DNA from: Burkholderia thailandensis E264
GTDB taxonomy: Bacteria; Pseudomonadota; Gammaproteobacteria; Burkholderiales; Burkholderiaceae
Direction of reading: 5' to 3'
Assembly (NCBI RefSeq): GCF_000012365.1
Contig: NC_007651.1
Coordinates: 1,860,001 to 1,924,000 of the forward strand
Length of the DNA stretch: 64,000 bases
Positions 39,483 through 48,672 of the stretch are shown piece by piece. The stretch's first letter is position 1, and each line of letters opens with the position of its first letter. The translations under genes and the position numbers were made by a program. Under the pieces are notes generated by a model. The model had not been told where the DNA came from. It worked only from the letters and a program-made list of their open reading frames with translations, and made no database searches.

Positions 39483-39956
39483 ATGTCGAAGATTCGTGCA
39501 ATGCTGATCGGTGCCGCGGTGGCGGCGATGGCGACGAGCGCTTTTGCGCAGACGGCGGGCGTGGCGACGCAAGGTTCGGTCGGCGGCTCGGCCGACGTGC
39601 TCGGCCAGAAGGCGGGCGCGAGCGCGCAACTGAACGCGGGCGGCGACCTGTCGGCCGCATCGCCCGAAGCGGCGGCAAGCGCCGTCAAGCATTCGGCTAA
39701 GAAGCACGTGAAGCGCGCGAAGGCCAAGGCGAAGGCGAAGGCCGCCGAAGCGGCCGAACTCGGCGCGGATGCGCAGACGAAGGCGAGCGGCGCGGTCGAA
39801 GGCGCGACGAATGCGGCGGGCAACGTGGTCGGCGGCGCGACGAGCGCGGTCGGCGGCGTCGCGGGCGCGGCGGGTGGTCTCGCGAAGGGCGTCGTGGGCG
39901 GCGCGAACGGTTCGGCGTCCGTCAACGGCGGCGTGAAGGCCGGCGCGGGCGAGTAA
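39483..39956 (+). CDS. Ala/Gly-rich exported protein
   Basis: A 157-aa protein starting MSKIRAMLIGAAVAAMATSA, with signal peptide cleavage after AFA. The mature chain has a Lys-rich segment (KHSAKKHVKRAKAKAKAKAA, about residues 70-89) followed by a Gly/Ala/Val-rich, nearly repetitive C-terminal half (GATNAAGNVVGGATSAVGGV). No domain recognised; the basic linker plus glycine-rich tail resembles small abundant periplasmic proteins. AGGAGAATT precedes the ATG. Confidence 0.8.
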   Translation: MSKIRAMLIGAAVAAMATSAFAQTAGVATQGSVGGSADVLGQKAGASAQLNAGGDLSAASPEAAASAVKHSAKKHVKRAKAKAKAKAAEAAELGADAQTKASGAVEGATNAAGNVVGGATSAVGGVAGAAGGLAKGVVGGANGSASVNGGVKAGAGE

Positions 39957-40031
39957 GCGCGTCAGGCGAGGCGCGCGGACGGTTCGCCCCGGAAGGCCCG
40001 TTCGGCGCGCCGCGCCCAGGCTGAAGAACAG

Positions 40032-40062
40032 CGGCCCGGATCGCATCGTGCGATCCGGGCCG
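40032..40062. terminator. Perfect 14-bp hairpin between convergent genes
   Basis: CGGCCCGGATCGCA and its exact complement enclose a TCG loop. It sits between the Ala-rich exported protein (plus) and the hypothetical gene at 40142 (minus). There is no proper T run, only TTGCGTTG, so termination may be weak. Confidence 0.55.
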
Positions 40063-40141
40063 TTGCGTTGTCGGGGTTCGCGCGGCGAGCGCGGATCGAG
40101 CCGTGCGTTCGCGCGCGCCGCCGAACGCGCGATGCGCCGCG

Positions 40142-40930
40142 CTACGAACGCCGCTGGCCTTGCGGCTGCGATGCGTTCTGCTGCGCGCCGCGCGCGGGCG
40201 TCGCGACCATGAACATGCTGCGCAGCCACGCGGCGATGCGCGTGAAGACGTCGTACGGTTCCTCGATGAAGATCTCGGGCTTCAACAGCCGCAGGTATTC
40301 CATGATCTGCTGCGCTTCCTGCTTCTGGAACGAGCCGTGCGCGATGCCGAGCCTGAGCAGCCCGCGCAGTTCGCCGAGCTTTTCGCGCGCGACGCTGCCG
40401 ACGCTCATCTCGCACGCGAGTTTCGCCTCGTACACGCGTTGCCGCAGCGATTCGGCGAGCCGCCACGCGGGCGTCTGCATCCGTTCCTCGAGCGTTTGAA
40501 TGTCGGTGACGGCCGACTTGATCTGTGCGGCGAGCGGATCGACGAGCGCCGCGTCCCCCTGCGCGCCGGACACGACGGCGGCGGCCCAGTCGCGGCACGC
40601 TTTCGCGAGCTCGTCGGGCGTCCATTCGGAGCGCGACGCGAAGCCGAAACCGAAGTCTCCCGCCTGCCGGATCAGGATCGAGACGACGTCCGGAAACTCC
40701 TTGTCGAGCGTGCGCTTCGCCCATGCATACTGGCCGCCCTGCAGGAGCCGCTGAACCGCGTGCTCGGTGAGCGGCACCATGCTGTCGAGCAGCTTCGCGC
40801 GCAGGAAATCCTCGAACGACGGCGTGACGAATTGCGGATCGAGCTTGAGCGACACGCGCACGAACGCATCGTAGTCTTTGCGCAAGGAAACGACGGTGTC
40901 GTCTTTCAGCGTGAGAGTGATCTGGCCCAT
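40142..40930 (-). CDS. Protein of unknown function, 262 aa
   Basis: I do not recognise the family. The protein begins MGQITLTLKDDTVVSLRKDY, is mostly helical by composition and has no signal peptide or membrane segment. It contains LLQGGQYAWAKRTLDKEFPD and a C-terminal EAQQIMEYLRLLKPEIFIEE, then a Gln/Arg-rich tail. Base composition and codon use are like the neighbours and the antisense frames are worse, so it is very likely a real gene. Confidence 0.75.
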   Translation of the reverse strand: MGQITLTLKDDTVVSLRKDYDAFVRVSLKLDPQFVTPSFEDFLRAKLLDSMVPLTEHAVQRLLQGGQYAWAKRTLDKEFPDVVSILIRQAGDFGFGFASRSEWTPDELAKACRDWAAAVVSGAQGDAALVDPLAAQIKSAVTDIQTLEERMQTPAWRLAESLRQRVYEAKLACEMSVGSVAREKLGELRGLLRLGIAHGSFQKQEAQQIMEYLRLLKPEIFIEEPYDVFTRIAAWLRSMFMVATPARGAQQNASQPQGQRRS

Positions 40931-41170
40931 GTCTTTCTCGATGCTCGATGCCGGCCGGCTCGACCGGCGCTTTCGCCCGCGCGCGAGCCGACGTGGGCGG
41001 GCCGCGTGTGCGCTGCGCGGACGGCGGCTGGCCGTCGGCCCGCATGCCGGATGGACCGGGCCGCGTCTGGGCCGGGTCCCGTCGCCGGGCGCGAGGCTAC
41101 ATCCTCTTAACGGCGGCGCGCGCGAGAACTTGAGGCCGTGCGCGCCGATGCCGCGCGGCGCCGCGGCGGC

Positions 41171-41512
41171 TCAGCCCGGCAGCCCGCCGTGCGGCAACAC
41201 GAGCGCCTGCCAGAGGAAGAACACGGCGAGGCCGGCGGCGATCGTGACGAGCGGCCGGCGCGTCGCGGCGCACACGAGCACAGCGGCGACGCCGCCGACG
41301 AACTGCGGATTGCGCCACGTCAGTTCCGCGTCGCCGCCGTGCGGCGCGAGCGTCATCGGCACGATGATCGCGGTCAGCACCGTCACCGGCACGAAGCGCG
41401 GCGCGGCGAGCGCGAGCGGCGGAAACACGAGGCGATCGCCGAGCAGGAAGAGCGTCGTGCGGATCGCGTACGTGAGTGTCGCCATGCTGAGAATCAGCAG
41501 CGCGTAGCTCAT
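41171..41512 (-). CDS. azlD: AzlD-type branched-chain amino acid exporter subunit
   Basis: A 113-aa protein with three or four hydrophobic segments (MSYALLILSMATLTYAIRTT, RFVPVTVLTAIIVPMTLAPH, LVTIAAGLAVFFLWQALVLP). It is the small partner of AzlC in exporters related to LIV-E/BrnFE. Its ATG shares one base with the azlC stop (TGATG), so translation is coupled. Confidence 0.9.
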   Translation of the reverse strand: MSYALLILSMATLTYAIRTTLFLLGDRLVFPPLALAAPRFVPVTVLTAIIVPMTLAPHGGDAELTWRNPQFVGGVAAVLVCAATRRPLVTIAAGLAVFFLWQALVLPHGGLPG

Positions 41513-42261
41513 CACGCGACCTCCGCCCGCCGGCGCGCGCGCTGCCCGTCGAGCCACGTCAGCGCGACGCCGATCGCGACGCCCGCCGCGACGGCGGCGA
41601 GCAGGCCGAGCTTGTACGGCCATGCACGGCAGAAGAACGCGGCCGCGCCCGCCGTCACCGCGGCGGCGAGATAGGGCGGCGCCGCGAGTTGCGGCACGAC
41701 GATCGCGATGAACGTCGCCGCCATCGCGAAATCGAGGCCGAGCGATTGCAGACGCGGGAACGCGGCGCCGAACAGCAGGCCCGCGATCGTCCAGATCTGC
41801 CAGTTCGCGTACATCGCGATGCCCGAGCCGAAGAAGTGGTATGGCCCGGTCGCGCCGGGTTCGGCGTGACGATAGTGCGCATGGGCGACGGCGAACACTT
41901 CGTCGGTCATCAGCGCGCCGAGCGTCGCCCGCCACCGCAGCGGCAGATGCGCGACATACGGCGCGAGCGCCGCGCTGTACAGCAGGTGGCGCAGATTGAC
42001 GATGAACGTCGTCGCGAGCACGACCGCGTAGCTCGCGCCGCCCGCGATCAGGCCGAGTGCGATGAACTGCGCGGAGCCCGCGAACAGCGCGAGCGACATC
42101 AGCTCGCCGTGCCACGGCGCGAGCGGGCCGGTCGTGACGAGCGTGCCGAAGATCATGCCGAAGGGCGCGGCGCCCACCATCATCGGGATGGTGTCGCGCA
42201 CGCCGGCGGCGAACTCGGCGAGCCGGCCGGGCGGGGGATGCGTGGGGCGGAACTGGGACAC
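41512..42261 (-). CDS. azlC: AzlC-type branched-chain amino acid exporter subunit
   Basis: A 249-aa inner-membrane protein of the AzlC family, with AAPFGMIFGTLV and LALFAGSAQFIALGLIAGGA (family core) and about seven hydrophobic segments. With AzlD it forms an exporter for branched-chain amino acids or methionine in relatives; the substrate here is inferred. It lies downstream of an AraC-type regulator on the same strand, 171 bases away. Confidence 0.92.
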   Translation of the reverse strand: MSQFRPTHPPPGRLAEFAAGVRDTIPMMVGAAPFGMIFGTLVTTGPLAPWHGELMSLALFAGSAQFIALGLIAGGASYAVVLATTFIVNLRHLLYSAALAPYVAHLPLRWRATLGALMTDEVFAVAHAHYRHAEPGATGPYHFFGSGIAMYANWQIWTIAGLLFGAAFPRLQSLGLDFAMAATFIAIVVPQLAAPPYLAAAVTAGAAAFFCRAWPYKLGLLAAVAAGVAIGVALTWLDGQRARRRAEVA

Positions 42262-42432
42262 GATGGCTACCTCCTGTTCGGCGGAGGATAGCGGAGCGGG
42301 GGAGGCGCTCGCTTGTACGTTCTTGCGCCGTCGTTGATGCTGTCTTTGCCGGTGCCGTTACCTTGATTCGAGCCCAAGCCCAAGCTGGAATTTGCGCGGG
42401 TCGAGCCGCGTCGCGCGCTTGCCGCTATGTCG

Positions 42433-43488
42433 CTACGACGACTGCCAACGCCCCGGCGGCACGCCGAACATTCGTTTGAAATGTCGAGTGAAGTGGCTCT
42501 GATCGGCGAAGCCGCACGCGGCGGCGACATCGGCGACGCTCGCGCCCGCGCGCAGCGGCGCGAGCGCGCGCTGCAGGCGCAACTGGTTGCGCCATGCGTG
42601 CGGCGGCATGCCGGCCACGCGCGAGAACAGGCGGGCCGCATGGAACGGCGATAGCCCGGCCGCTCGCGCGACATCCGATAACGTCATGGTTTCGGACAGA
42701 TCGGCGGCCAGCCGCTCGCGCATCGCGTCGACGCGCCGCTGGTCGGCCGCGACGCCGCGCGGCGCGCTGCGATTGCCCGCGTGGCGCGCGATCAGCGTCG
42801 AATATGCGTCGAGCATTGCGGTTTCCGCGGATAGCGGATCGTCGAGCGGCCGCGCCGTGCCGGTGCACAGCGAATACGAGGCCGTAAAACTGGCTGAAGC
42901 GCGGGCCGAATCCATGCCCGGAATCGGAGCGGCGGCCGAAGCCGATGCCCAAGCTGAACCCCACGCAGAATCCGAGCACGGGTCCGAAGCCGAATCCGAG
43001 GTGCCGTCGGCCGTCGCGGCCCTCTCGCCGAACCGCGGCCGGCGGGCGGCGGCGAGCAACGCCGCGGCGCCGTTCGCCTCCATCAGCCGGTGCGCGAGCA
43101 CGAGCCGCGCGGCGAGATCCGCATCGTGAATGACGTCGAGCCGGAACCATGGGGCAGGCTGCGGCTTGCCGGCGATTTCGTCGGCGAGCGCGCGAATGAA
43201 ATCGACGGGTACATAGGCAACGCGATAGCGCCAGCCGCCTTCGGCCGCGCGCGAGCCGGTGTGGATTTCCCCCGGATTGATGACAGGGATCGAGCCCGTA
43301 CCGGCGACGTGCGCGCTGCCTCGACACGTGTAGCGTTCGGCGCCCGCCTCGATGACGGGGATCGTGTACGCGTCGTGCCAGTGGGGCGCGAACACGTGGT
43401 CGCGATAGGTCGCGGTGACGAAGTCCGCCTCCGGCAAGAGCGGCGTGCGCCAGTAACGGACTTCCTCTTGCGGACGTTCGGATCGCAT
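42433..43488 (-). CDS. AraC family regulator with low-complexity insert
   Basis: A 351-aa regulator. N-terminal cupin-like sensing domain (HWHDAYTIPVIEAGAERYTC, PVINPGEIHTGSRAAEGGWR, about 36-95) and C-terminal double HTH (MTLSDVARAAGLSPFHAARL and VADVAAACGFADQSHFTRHF then GVPPGRW). Between them is a Ser/Ala/Asp-rich stretch (SDSASDPCSDSAWGSAWASA) of roughly 55 residues, encoded by degenerate hexamer repeats, which explains the above-average length. The domain layout is that of regulators often found next to LysE- or AzlC-type exporters, so control of azlCD is plausible. Confidence 0.88.
   Translation of the reverse strand: MRSERPQEEVRYWRTPLLPEADFVTATYRDHVFAPHWHDAYTIPVIEAGAERYTCRGSAHVAGTGSIPVINPGEIHTGSRAAEGGWRYRVAYVPVDFIRALADEIAGKPQPAPWFRLDVIHDADLAARLVLAHRLMEANGAAALLAAARRPRFGERAATADGTSDSASDPCSDSAWGSAWASASAAAPIPGMDSARASASFTASYSLCTGTARPLDDPLSAETAMLDAYSTLIARHAGNRSAPRGVAADQRRVDAMRERLAADLSETMTLSDVARAAGLSPFHAARLFSRVAGMPPHAWRNQLRLQRALAPLRAGASVADVAAACGFADQSHFTRHFKRMFGVPPGRWQSS
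42880..43012. repeat. Degenerate hexamer-based repeats in the AraC gene
   Basis: Many units close to GCCGAA, TCCGAA, GATGCC and GAATCC recur with scattered changes. The array is in frame and encodes the linker between the sensing and DNA-binding domains. Boundaries are approximate. Confidence 0.65.
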
Positions 43489-43517
43489 GGCGGCGGACCC
43501 GGCTACCGGGCGCTTCG

Positions 43518-44000
43518 TTACCTGACCGGGATCGGCGTGCCGGCGGGCACGGGCACGGCGGTCACGCTGTTCTTCGGGCTGCCCGTTGCGATCCGGTCGC
43601 TATAGGTCAGATAGACGAGCGTGTTGCGCTTCTTGTCGACGACGCGCACGACATGCAGCGTCTTGAAGATGAACGACAGCCGCTCGCTGAACACGTCGGT
43701 CTGCTGCCTGAGCGGCTCGGTGAAGCGGATCGGCGCGACCTGCCGGCACGCGATCGACGCCTCGGTCGGGTCCTCGGCGATGCCGAGCGTGCCCTTGATG
43801 CCGCCTGTGCGTGCGCGCGACACATAGCAGGTGACGCCGCTCACGAGCGGGTCGTCGTACGCTTCGACGACGACGCGGTCGGAACCCGTCAGGCGGAAAT
43901 TGGTGTTGACGCTGGCGACTTCCTCGCCGCGCGCGGCGGTCGTTGCGATCGGAAGGAGGGCGGCGCAGGTCGCGAGGACGGCTAAATGACGGTTTTTCAT
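43518..44000 (-). CDS. creA: CreA family periplasmic protein
   Basis: A 160-aa exported protein with an N-terminal signal (MKNRHLAVLATCAALLPIAT). The mature part carries the CreA pattern: VNTNFRLTGSDRVVVEAYDD, PLVSGVTCYVSRARTGG and DPTEASIACRQVAPI. Two Cys (in VTCYVS and IACRQ) probably form a disulfide. The function of CreA is unknown. It is not linked to a creBCD system here. Confidence 0.93.
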   Translation of the reverse strand: MKNRHLAVLATCAALLPIATTAARGEEVASVNTNFRLTGSDRVVVEAYDDPLVSGVTCYVSRARTGGIKGTLGIAEDPTEASIACRQVAPIRFTEPLRQQTDVFSERLSFIFKTLHVVRVVDKKRNTLVYLTYSDRIATGSPKNSVTAVPVPAGTPIPVR

Positions 44001-44103
44001 CGGCGGCGAAGCGGGGGCTTGGCGGAGAAGCAGAGCACGACTCTAGCACGCCGCCGGGCACGCGACGGTGCGCGGCGCAACGAAAAACGTAGAGGGAAAA
44101 AGC

Positions 44104-44132
44104 AAAAAGGCCCGTCGCGAACGACGGGCCTT
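44104..44132 (-). terminator. Terminator of the downstream tRNA-Asn gene
   Basis: Read on the minus strand, an 11-base-pair stem (AAGGCCCGTCG / CGACGGGCCTT) ends in a T run. It starts seven bases past the tRNA 3' end. Confidence 0.88.
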
Positions 44133-44138
44133 CGAAGC

Positions 44139-44214
44139 TGGCTCCCCGACCTGGGCTCGAACCAGGGACCTACGGATTAACAGTCCGGCGCTCTACCGAC
44201 TGAGCTATCGGGGA
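44139..44214 (-). tRNA. tRNA-Asn (GTT), copy 2
   Basis: A 76-base cloverleaf. Acceptor arm TCCCCGA pairs with TCGGGGA, the D loop has AGCTCAGTCGGTAGAGC, the anticodon loop is CTGTTAA (anticodon GTT, Asn), and the T arm has GGTTCGAGCC. CCA is encoded. Its mature sequence is identical to the copy at 44304. The upstream gap has a TTGACG but no good -10, so it may rely on read-through or a weak promoter. Confidence 0.97.
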
Positions 44215-44270
44215 ATAAAACGGTTCGGCATGTCTGGCGCCTCGGCGTCAACAGCACAAGGCGGCCATGA

Positions 44271-44294
44271 AAAAGCCCGTTTGCAACGGGCCTT
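44271..44294 (-). terminator. Terminator after tRNA-Asn copy 1
   Basis: On the minus strand the stem GCCCGT / ACGGGC is followed by CTTTTTC. It begins about ten bases past the first tRNA, so the two tRNA copies seem to end separately. Confidence 0.75.
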
Positions 44295-44303
44295 TGCAAT
44301 TCT

Positions 44304-44379
44304 TGGCTCCCCGACCTGGGCTCGAACCAGGGACCTACGGATTAACAGTCCGGCGCTCTACCGACTGAGCTATCGGGGA
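44304..44379 (-). tRNA. tRNA-Asn (GTT), copy 1
   Basis: Identical 76-base tRNA with anticodon GTT and encoded CCA. It lies 89 bases upstream of the second copy on the minus strand and directly follows a consensus promoter. The near-perfect duplication suggests a recent tandem copy or gene conversion. Confidence 0.97.
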
Positions 44380-44399
44380 ACAAACAGCAGAGAAATGAG

Positions 44400-44428
44400 A
44401 TTCTATGGGGCGCTGGCCGATCTGTCAA
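44400..44428 (-). promoter_or_regulatory. Consensus promoter of the tRNA-Asn genes
   Basis: On the minus strand TTGACA (44428-44423) is followed after 17 bases by TAGAAT (44405-44400), about 20 bases before the tRNA 5' end. This is the best sigma-70 promoter match noticed in the window. Confidence 0.88.
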
Positions 44429-44487
44429 TACTTTTGCGCATCGGCACCGTCACTCGGCGTCGTGCCGCGCCCCGCGAGCGCGGGCGA

Positions 44488-44811
44488 TCAGCGCTCGAGC
44501 AGGTGCAGCTTGTCCTGCACGTCCTTCCACTCGTCGGCGTCGGCGGGCGCGGGCTTCGTCTTCGTGATCGACGGCCACGCCTTCGCGAGCTCGGCGTTCA
44601 GCTCGGTGAACTGCTGCTGGTCGCCCGGCACGTCTTCTTCCGCGTAGATCGCGTTGGTCGGGCATTCGGCGACGCACACCGCGCAGTCGATGCACTCGTC
44701 CGGATCGATCGCGAGGAAGTTCGGGCCTTCACGGAAGCAGTCCACAGGGCACACATCGACGCAATCCGTGTATTTGCACTTGATGCACGCTTCAGTCACA
44801 ACGTGGGTCAT
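44488..44811 (-). CDS. fdxA: 7Fe ferredoxin FdxA
   Basis: A 107-aa electron carrier with one 3Fe-4S and one 4Fe-4S cluster. The N-terminal Cys pattern [18 protein letters not shown] and the second [14 protein letters not shown] are complete, and the C-terminal half is the usual helical cap. Redox partners are not indicated by the neighbours. Confidence 0.95.
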   Translation of the reverse strand: MTHVVTEACIKCKYTDCVDVCPVDCFREGPNFLAIDPDECIDCAVCVAECPTNAIYAEEDVPGDQQQFTELNAELAKAWPSITKTKPAPADADEWKDVQDKLHLLER

Positions 44812-45082
44812 TCAAAACGCTCCTGCGGCGGTATCTGGGTATGTATATGGGGGGGCGACGCGTGGCGCCAAAAGCGGCATTGTAACTGATGCGTCAAACC
44901 CGCATCGCCCGCGCGACTTTCCCTTTTATACCGTTTCGTGATTAGTTTATGGCGGATTGCATGGTGCCGCGGCGTTTCGGCGCGGCGTCGCGCCGCATTC
45001 GGGTAACATGCGTCAACCGGAGGGCGGGCGCGCGGGGCGCGCAAACACTCGGGCTCCGTTTCGATTTTGGCAGTCTGGAATC

Positions 45083-46282
45083 ATGATCATCACTTCGCTG
45101 CTCGATACCGACCTGTACAAATTCACGATGATGCAGGTCGTTCTGCATCACTTCCCGGCCGCGAACGTCGAATACCGCTTCAAGTGCCGCACGCCCGGCA
45201 TCGATCTCGTGCCGTACATCGACGAGATTCGGGCCGAGGTCCGCTCGCTCTGCGAACTGCGCTTCACCGATCCCGAGCTCGACTATCTGCGCCGGCTGCG
45301 CTTCGTCAAGAGCGATTTCGTCGATTTCCTCGCGCTCTTTCACCTGAACGAGAAGTACATTTCGATCACGCCGTCGCAAAAGGGCGGCGGCGAGATCGAC
45401 ATCGAGATCAAGGGGCCGTGGCTGCATACGATCCTCTTCGAGATTCCGGTGCTCGCGATCGTCAACGAGGTGTACTTCCGCAACACGCAGCGCCGGCCCG
45501 ACTATCGCGAAGGGCGCGGGCGGCTGCGCGAGAAAATCAAGCTGCTCGGCGCGAAGCCCGAGTTCGCCGATTGCAAGATCGCCGATTACGGCACGCGCCG
45601 CCGCTTCTCGAAGGTGTGGCACGAGGAGGTGCTGCGCACGCTGCAGGACGGGCTCGGCGCGCAGTTCGCCGGCACGAGCAACGTCTTTTATGCGATGAAG
45701 CACGAGATCACGCCGCTCGGCACGATGGCGCACGAGTATCTGCAGGCGTGCCAGGCGCTCGGCCCGCGGCTGCGAGATTCGCAGACCTACGGCTTGGAGA
45801 TGTGGGCGAAGGAATACCGCGGCGATCTCGGGATCGCGCTGTCCGACGTCTATGGGATGGACGCGTTCCTGCGCGACTTCGACATGTATTTCTGCAAGCT
45901 CTTCGACGGCGCGCGTCACGACTCGGGCGATCCGTTCGACTGGGGCGAGCGGCTCATCAAGCACTACGAGGACAACCGGTGCGACCCGCGCACGAAGGTG
46001 CTCGTGTTCTCCGACGCGCTCGACATCCCGAAGGTCATGCAGCTGTACGAGCGTTTTCGCGGCCGCTGCAAGCTCGCGTTCGGCGTCGGCACGAACCTGA
46101 CCAACGATCTGGGCTACCAGCCGCTGCAGATCGTCATCAAGATGGTGCGCTGCAACGGCCAGCCGGTTGCGAAGCTGTCGGATTCGCCGGGCAAGAGCAT
46201 GTGCGACGACAAGGCCTACCTCGCGTATCTGCGCCAGGTGTTCGGGATCACGCAGCCGCCCGACGACGACGCGGGCAAGTGA
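45083..46282 (+). CDS. pncB: Nicotinate phosphoribosyltransferase
   Basis: First step of NAD salvage from nicotinate. 399 aa, usual size. Visible: [20 protein letters not shown] at the N-terminus, [20 protein letters not shown] with the catalytic-region residues, [20 protein letters not shown] holding the autophosphorylated His position, and [15 protein letters not shown]. Start at the ATG that gives [10 protein letters not shown]. fdxA is divergent. Confidence 0.95.
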   Translation: MIITSLLDTDLYKFTMMQVVLHHFPAANVEYRFKCRTPGIDLVPYIDEIRAEVRSLCELRFTDPELDYLRRLRFVKSDFVDFLALFHLNEKYISITPSQKGGGEIDIEIKGPWLHTILFEIPVLAIVNEVYFRNTQRRPDYREGRGRLREKIKLLGAKPEFADCKIADYGTRRRFSKVWHEEVLRTLQDGLGAQFAGTSNVFYAMKHEITPLGTMAHEYLQACQALGPRLRDSQTYGLEMWAKEYRGDLGIALSDVYGMDAFLRDFDMYFCKLFDGARHDSGDPFDWGERLIKHYEDNRCDPRTKVLVFSDALDIPKVMQLYERFRGRCKLAFGVGTNLTNDLGYQPLQIVIKMVRCNGQPVAKLSDSPGKSMCDDKAYLAYLRQVFGITQPPDDDAGK

Positions 46283-46440
46283 CGCCGTCCGCGCGAGGCG
46301 GCGCGCAGGCGCGCCCGCGTCGCCGGGAATGGGCGCTTGGGCCGTCCGGCGCTTGATTTTTCATATCGGCGGCGGCGGGCGCGCGCCGTATCGGCCGGTA
46401 TAATCGGGCCGGTATCGAAAGCCATCGTCACGAGGGGTTC

Positions 46441-47103
46441 ATGGACACATCGGCTGCCCGCCGCAACATCCTCGCGCGCATCCGCGCGGCGCAGGGCCGC
46501 CCGGCCGAGGTGGCCGGCGTGGAGCGCGAGCATGCGGCCGACTACGTCGCGCGTCATCCGGCGGGGCCGCGTCCGCCGCTCGGCGACGATCTCGTGTCGC
46601 GCTTCGTCGACGAGGCGCTGCGGCTCGCGACGACGGTGGACACCGTCGCGTCGATGCGTGATGCGCCCGCCGCGGCCGCCGCTTATCTGCAGCGCACGGG
46701 GCTCGGCATGCAGGCGATCGCGTGGCCGACGCTCGATGCGCTCGACTGGGCGGGCGCGGGGCTCGCGGTCGAATTCAGGAAGCCTGTCGACGGCGATCGC
46801 ATCGGCATCACGGGCTGTTTCTGCGCGACGGCGGAAACCGGTTCGCTGGTTTTGCTGTCTAGTCCGAAGACGTGTTCGTCCGCCGCGCTGCTGCCCGAGA
46901 CCCACATCGCGCTCGTGAGCGCGTCGCGCATCGTCGCGGGACACGAGGACGCGTTCGCGCTGATCCGTGCGGAGCGCGGCGTGTTGCCGCGCGCGGTGAA
47001 CTTCGTGTCGGGGCCGTCGCGCACCGGCGACATCGAGCAGACGATCGTGCTCGGCGCGCACGGGCCGTCCCGCGTTCACGCGATCGTCGCGCTCGACGCG
47101 TGA
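46441..47103 (+). CDS. LutC/YkgG family protein
   Basis: A 220-aa protein of the LutC family. In Bacillus the LutABC complex oxidises L-lactate; LutC itself has no known cofactor. Here IGITGCFCATAETGSLVLLS and HIALVSASRIV match the family core. lutA and lutB are not adjacent: pncB precedes and an antiporter follows. The LutAB partners must therefore lie elsewhere, or this protein acts alone. Confidence 0.88.
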   Translation: MDTSAARRNILARIRAAQGRPAEVAGVEREHAADYVARHPAGPRPPLGDDLVSRFVDEALRLATTVDTVASMRDAPAAAAAYLQRTGLGMQAIAWPTLDALDWAGAGLAVEFRKPVDGDRIGITGCFCATAETGSLVLLSSPKTCSSAALLPETHIALVSASRIVAGHEDAFALIRAERGVLPRAVNFVSGPSRTGDIEQTIVLGAHGPSRVHAIVALDA

Positions 47104-47161
47104 GCCAGCGGCCGCCGCCGCGCCACGTGCCGTATCCATTCGCATTTCAAGAGGACTTCAC

Positions 47162-48592
47162 ATGAAACGACATGCCGCCTGGGCGGGCATGGCGCTGGGA
47201 GGCGCGTTAGGCGCCGCTCCCGCGCTCGCATCGGCCGCAACGCTCGACGGTGCCGCGCTTTCCGCGTTCTGGGCGGTGCCGTTCGCGGGCATCCTGTTGT
47301 CGATCGCGCTCTTTCCGCTGATCGCGCCCGTGTTCTGGCATCATCATTTCGGCAAGATCGCGGCGGCGTGGGCGGTCGCGTTCCTGGCGCCGTTCGCCGC
47401 GACGTTCGGCCTCGGCACCGCATTCGGCACGCTGATGCACGCGCTCTTCGAGGAGTACATTCCGTTCATCGTGCTGCTGACGGCGCTGTACACGGTCGCG
47501 GGCGGCATCTGCGTGCGCGGCAACCTGCACGGCACGCCGAAGCTCAACACCGGCATCCTCGCGCTCGGCACCGTGCTCGCGAGTGTGATGGGCACGACGG
47601 GCGCCGCGATGTTGCTGATCCGGCCGCTCCTGCGCGCGAACGACAACCGCAAGCACGTCGTGCACGTCGTCGTGTTCTTCATCTTTCTGGTGGCGAACGC
47701 GGGCGGCTCCCTGTCGCCGCTCGGCGATCCGCCGCTCTTCCTCGGCTTCCTGAACGGCGTCGATTTCTTCTGGACGACGATTCATCTCGCGCTGCCGATG
47801 CTGTTCATCTGCTCGATCCTGCTCACGCTCTTCTTCGTGCTCGATACGTACTTCTATCGAAAGGGCGGCGAGGAAGGCAAGCCGTTTCTCGATCCGACGC
47901 CCGATTCGCACGGCGTATCGATCGAGGGCAAGATCAATTTCGCGCTGCTCGGTGCGGTGATCGCGCTCGTGCTGATGAGCGGCCTCTGGAAGCCGGGCAT
48001 CGCGTTCGATCTGTTCGGCACGCACGTCGCGCTGCAGAACGCGGTGCGCGACGTCGCGCTCGTCGCGGTCGCGCTTGTGTCGCTCGCGATCACGCCGCGC
48101 TCGGCGCGCGAGGGCAACGCGTTCAACTGGGCGCCGATCGAGGAAGTCGCGAAGCTGTTCGCGGGCATCTTCGTGACGATCGCACCCGTGATCGTGATCC
48201 TGCGCGCGGGCGCCGACGGCGTGTTCGCGCCGATCGTCCATCTCGTCACGGGCGCCGACGGCAAGCCGGTCGACGCGATGTACTTCTGGGCCACGGGCGT
48301 TCTGTCGTCGTTCCTCGACAACGCGCCGACCTACCTCGTGTTCTTCAATCTCGCGGGCGGCGACGCGCAGTCGCTGATGACGACGGGAGCGACGACGCTC
48401 GCCGCGATCTCGGCGGGCGCCGTGTTCATGGGCGCGAACAGCTACATCGGCAACGCGCCGAATTTCATGGTGAAGGCGATCGCCGAGTCGCGCGGCGTGA
48501 GGATGCCGAGCTTCTTCGCGTACCTTGGCTGGGCGCTCGCGATTCTCGTGCCGGTGTTCCTGCTGACGACGTGGGTGTTCTTCAGCGGTTAG
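47162..48592 (+). CDS. NhaD-type sodium:proton antiporter family protein
   Basis: A 476-aa inner-membrane protein with about twelve hydrophobic segments, of the ArsB/NhaD ion-transporter superfamily. Visible: AAMLLIRPLLRANDNRKHVV, VANAGGSLSPLGDPPLFLGF (the GDP.P substrate region) and SSFLDNAPTYLVFFNLAGGD. Members exchange Na+ or Li+ for H+. It lies 58 bases after the LutC-like gene and may be co-transcribed. Confidence 0.85.
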   Translation: MKRHAAWAGMALGGALGAAPALASAATLDGAALSAFWAVPFAGILLSIALFPLIAPVFWHHHFGKIAAAWAVAFLAPFAATFGLGTAFGTLMHALFEEYIPFIVLLTALYTVAGGICVRGNLHGTPKLNTGILALGTVLASVMGTTGAAMLLIRPLLRANDNRKHVVHVVVFFIFLVANAGGSLSPLGDPPLFLGFLNGVDFFWTTIHLALPMLFICSILLTLFFVLDTYFYRKGGEEGKPFLDPTPDSHGVSIEGKINFALLGAVIALVLMSGLWKPGIAFDLFGTHVALQNAVRDVALVAVALVSLAITPRSAREGNAFNWAPIEEVAKLFAGIFVTIAPVIVILRAGADGVFAPIVHLVTGADGKPVDAMYFWATGVLSSFLDNAPTYLVFFNLAGGDAQSLMTTGATTLAAISAGAVFMGANSYIGNAPNFMVKAIAESRGVRMPSFFAYLGWALAILVPVFLLTTWVFFSG

Positions 48593-48672
48593 GCGGATGA
48601 ATGACGGCCGCGCGGGCGGCGGGCGGCGCGATTGCGCGCGCTCGCCGCCCGCGCGGCGTGACGGAGACGGCA

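Noticed and set aside
44139..44379. Attachment site of an integrated island at tRNA-Asn
   Set aside because: No integrase, no direct repeat of a tRNA 3' end beyond the second intact copy, and core genes on both sides.
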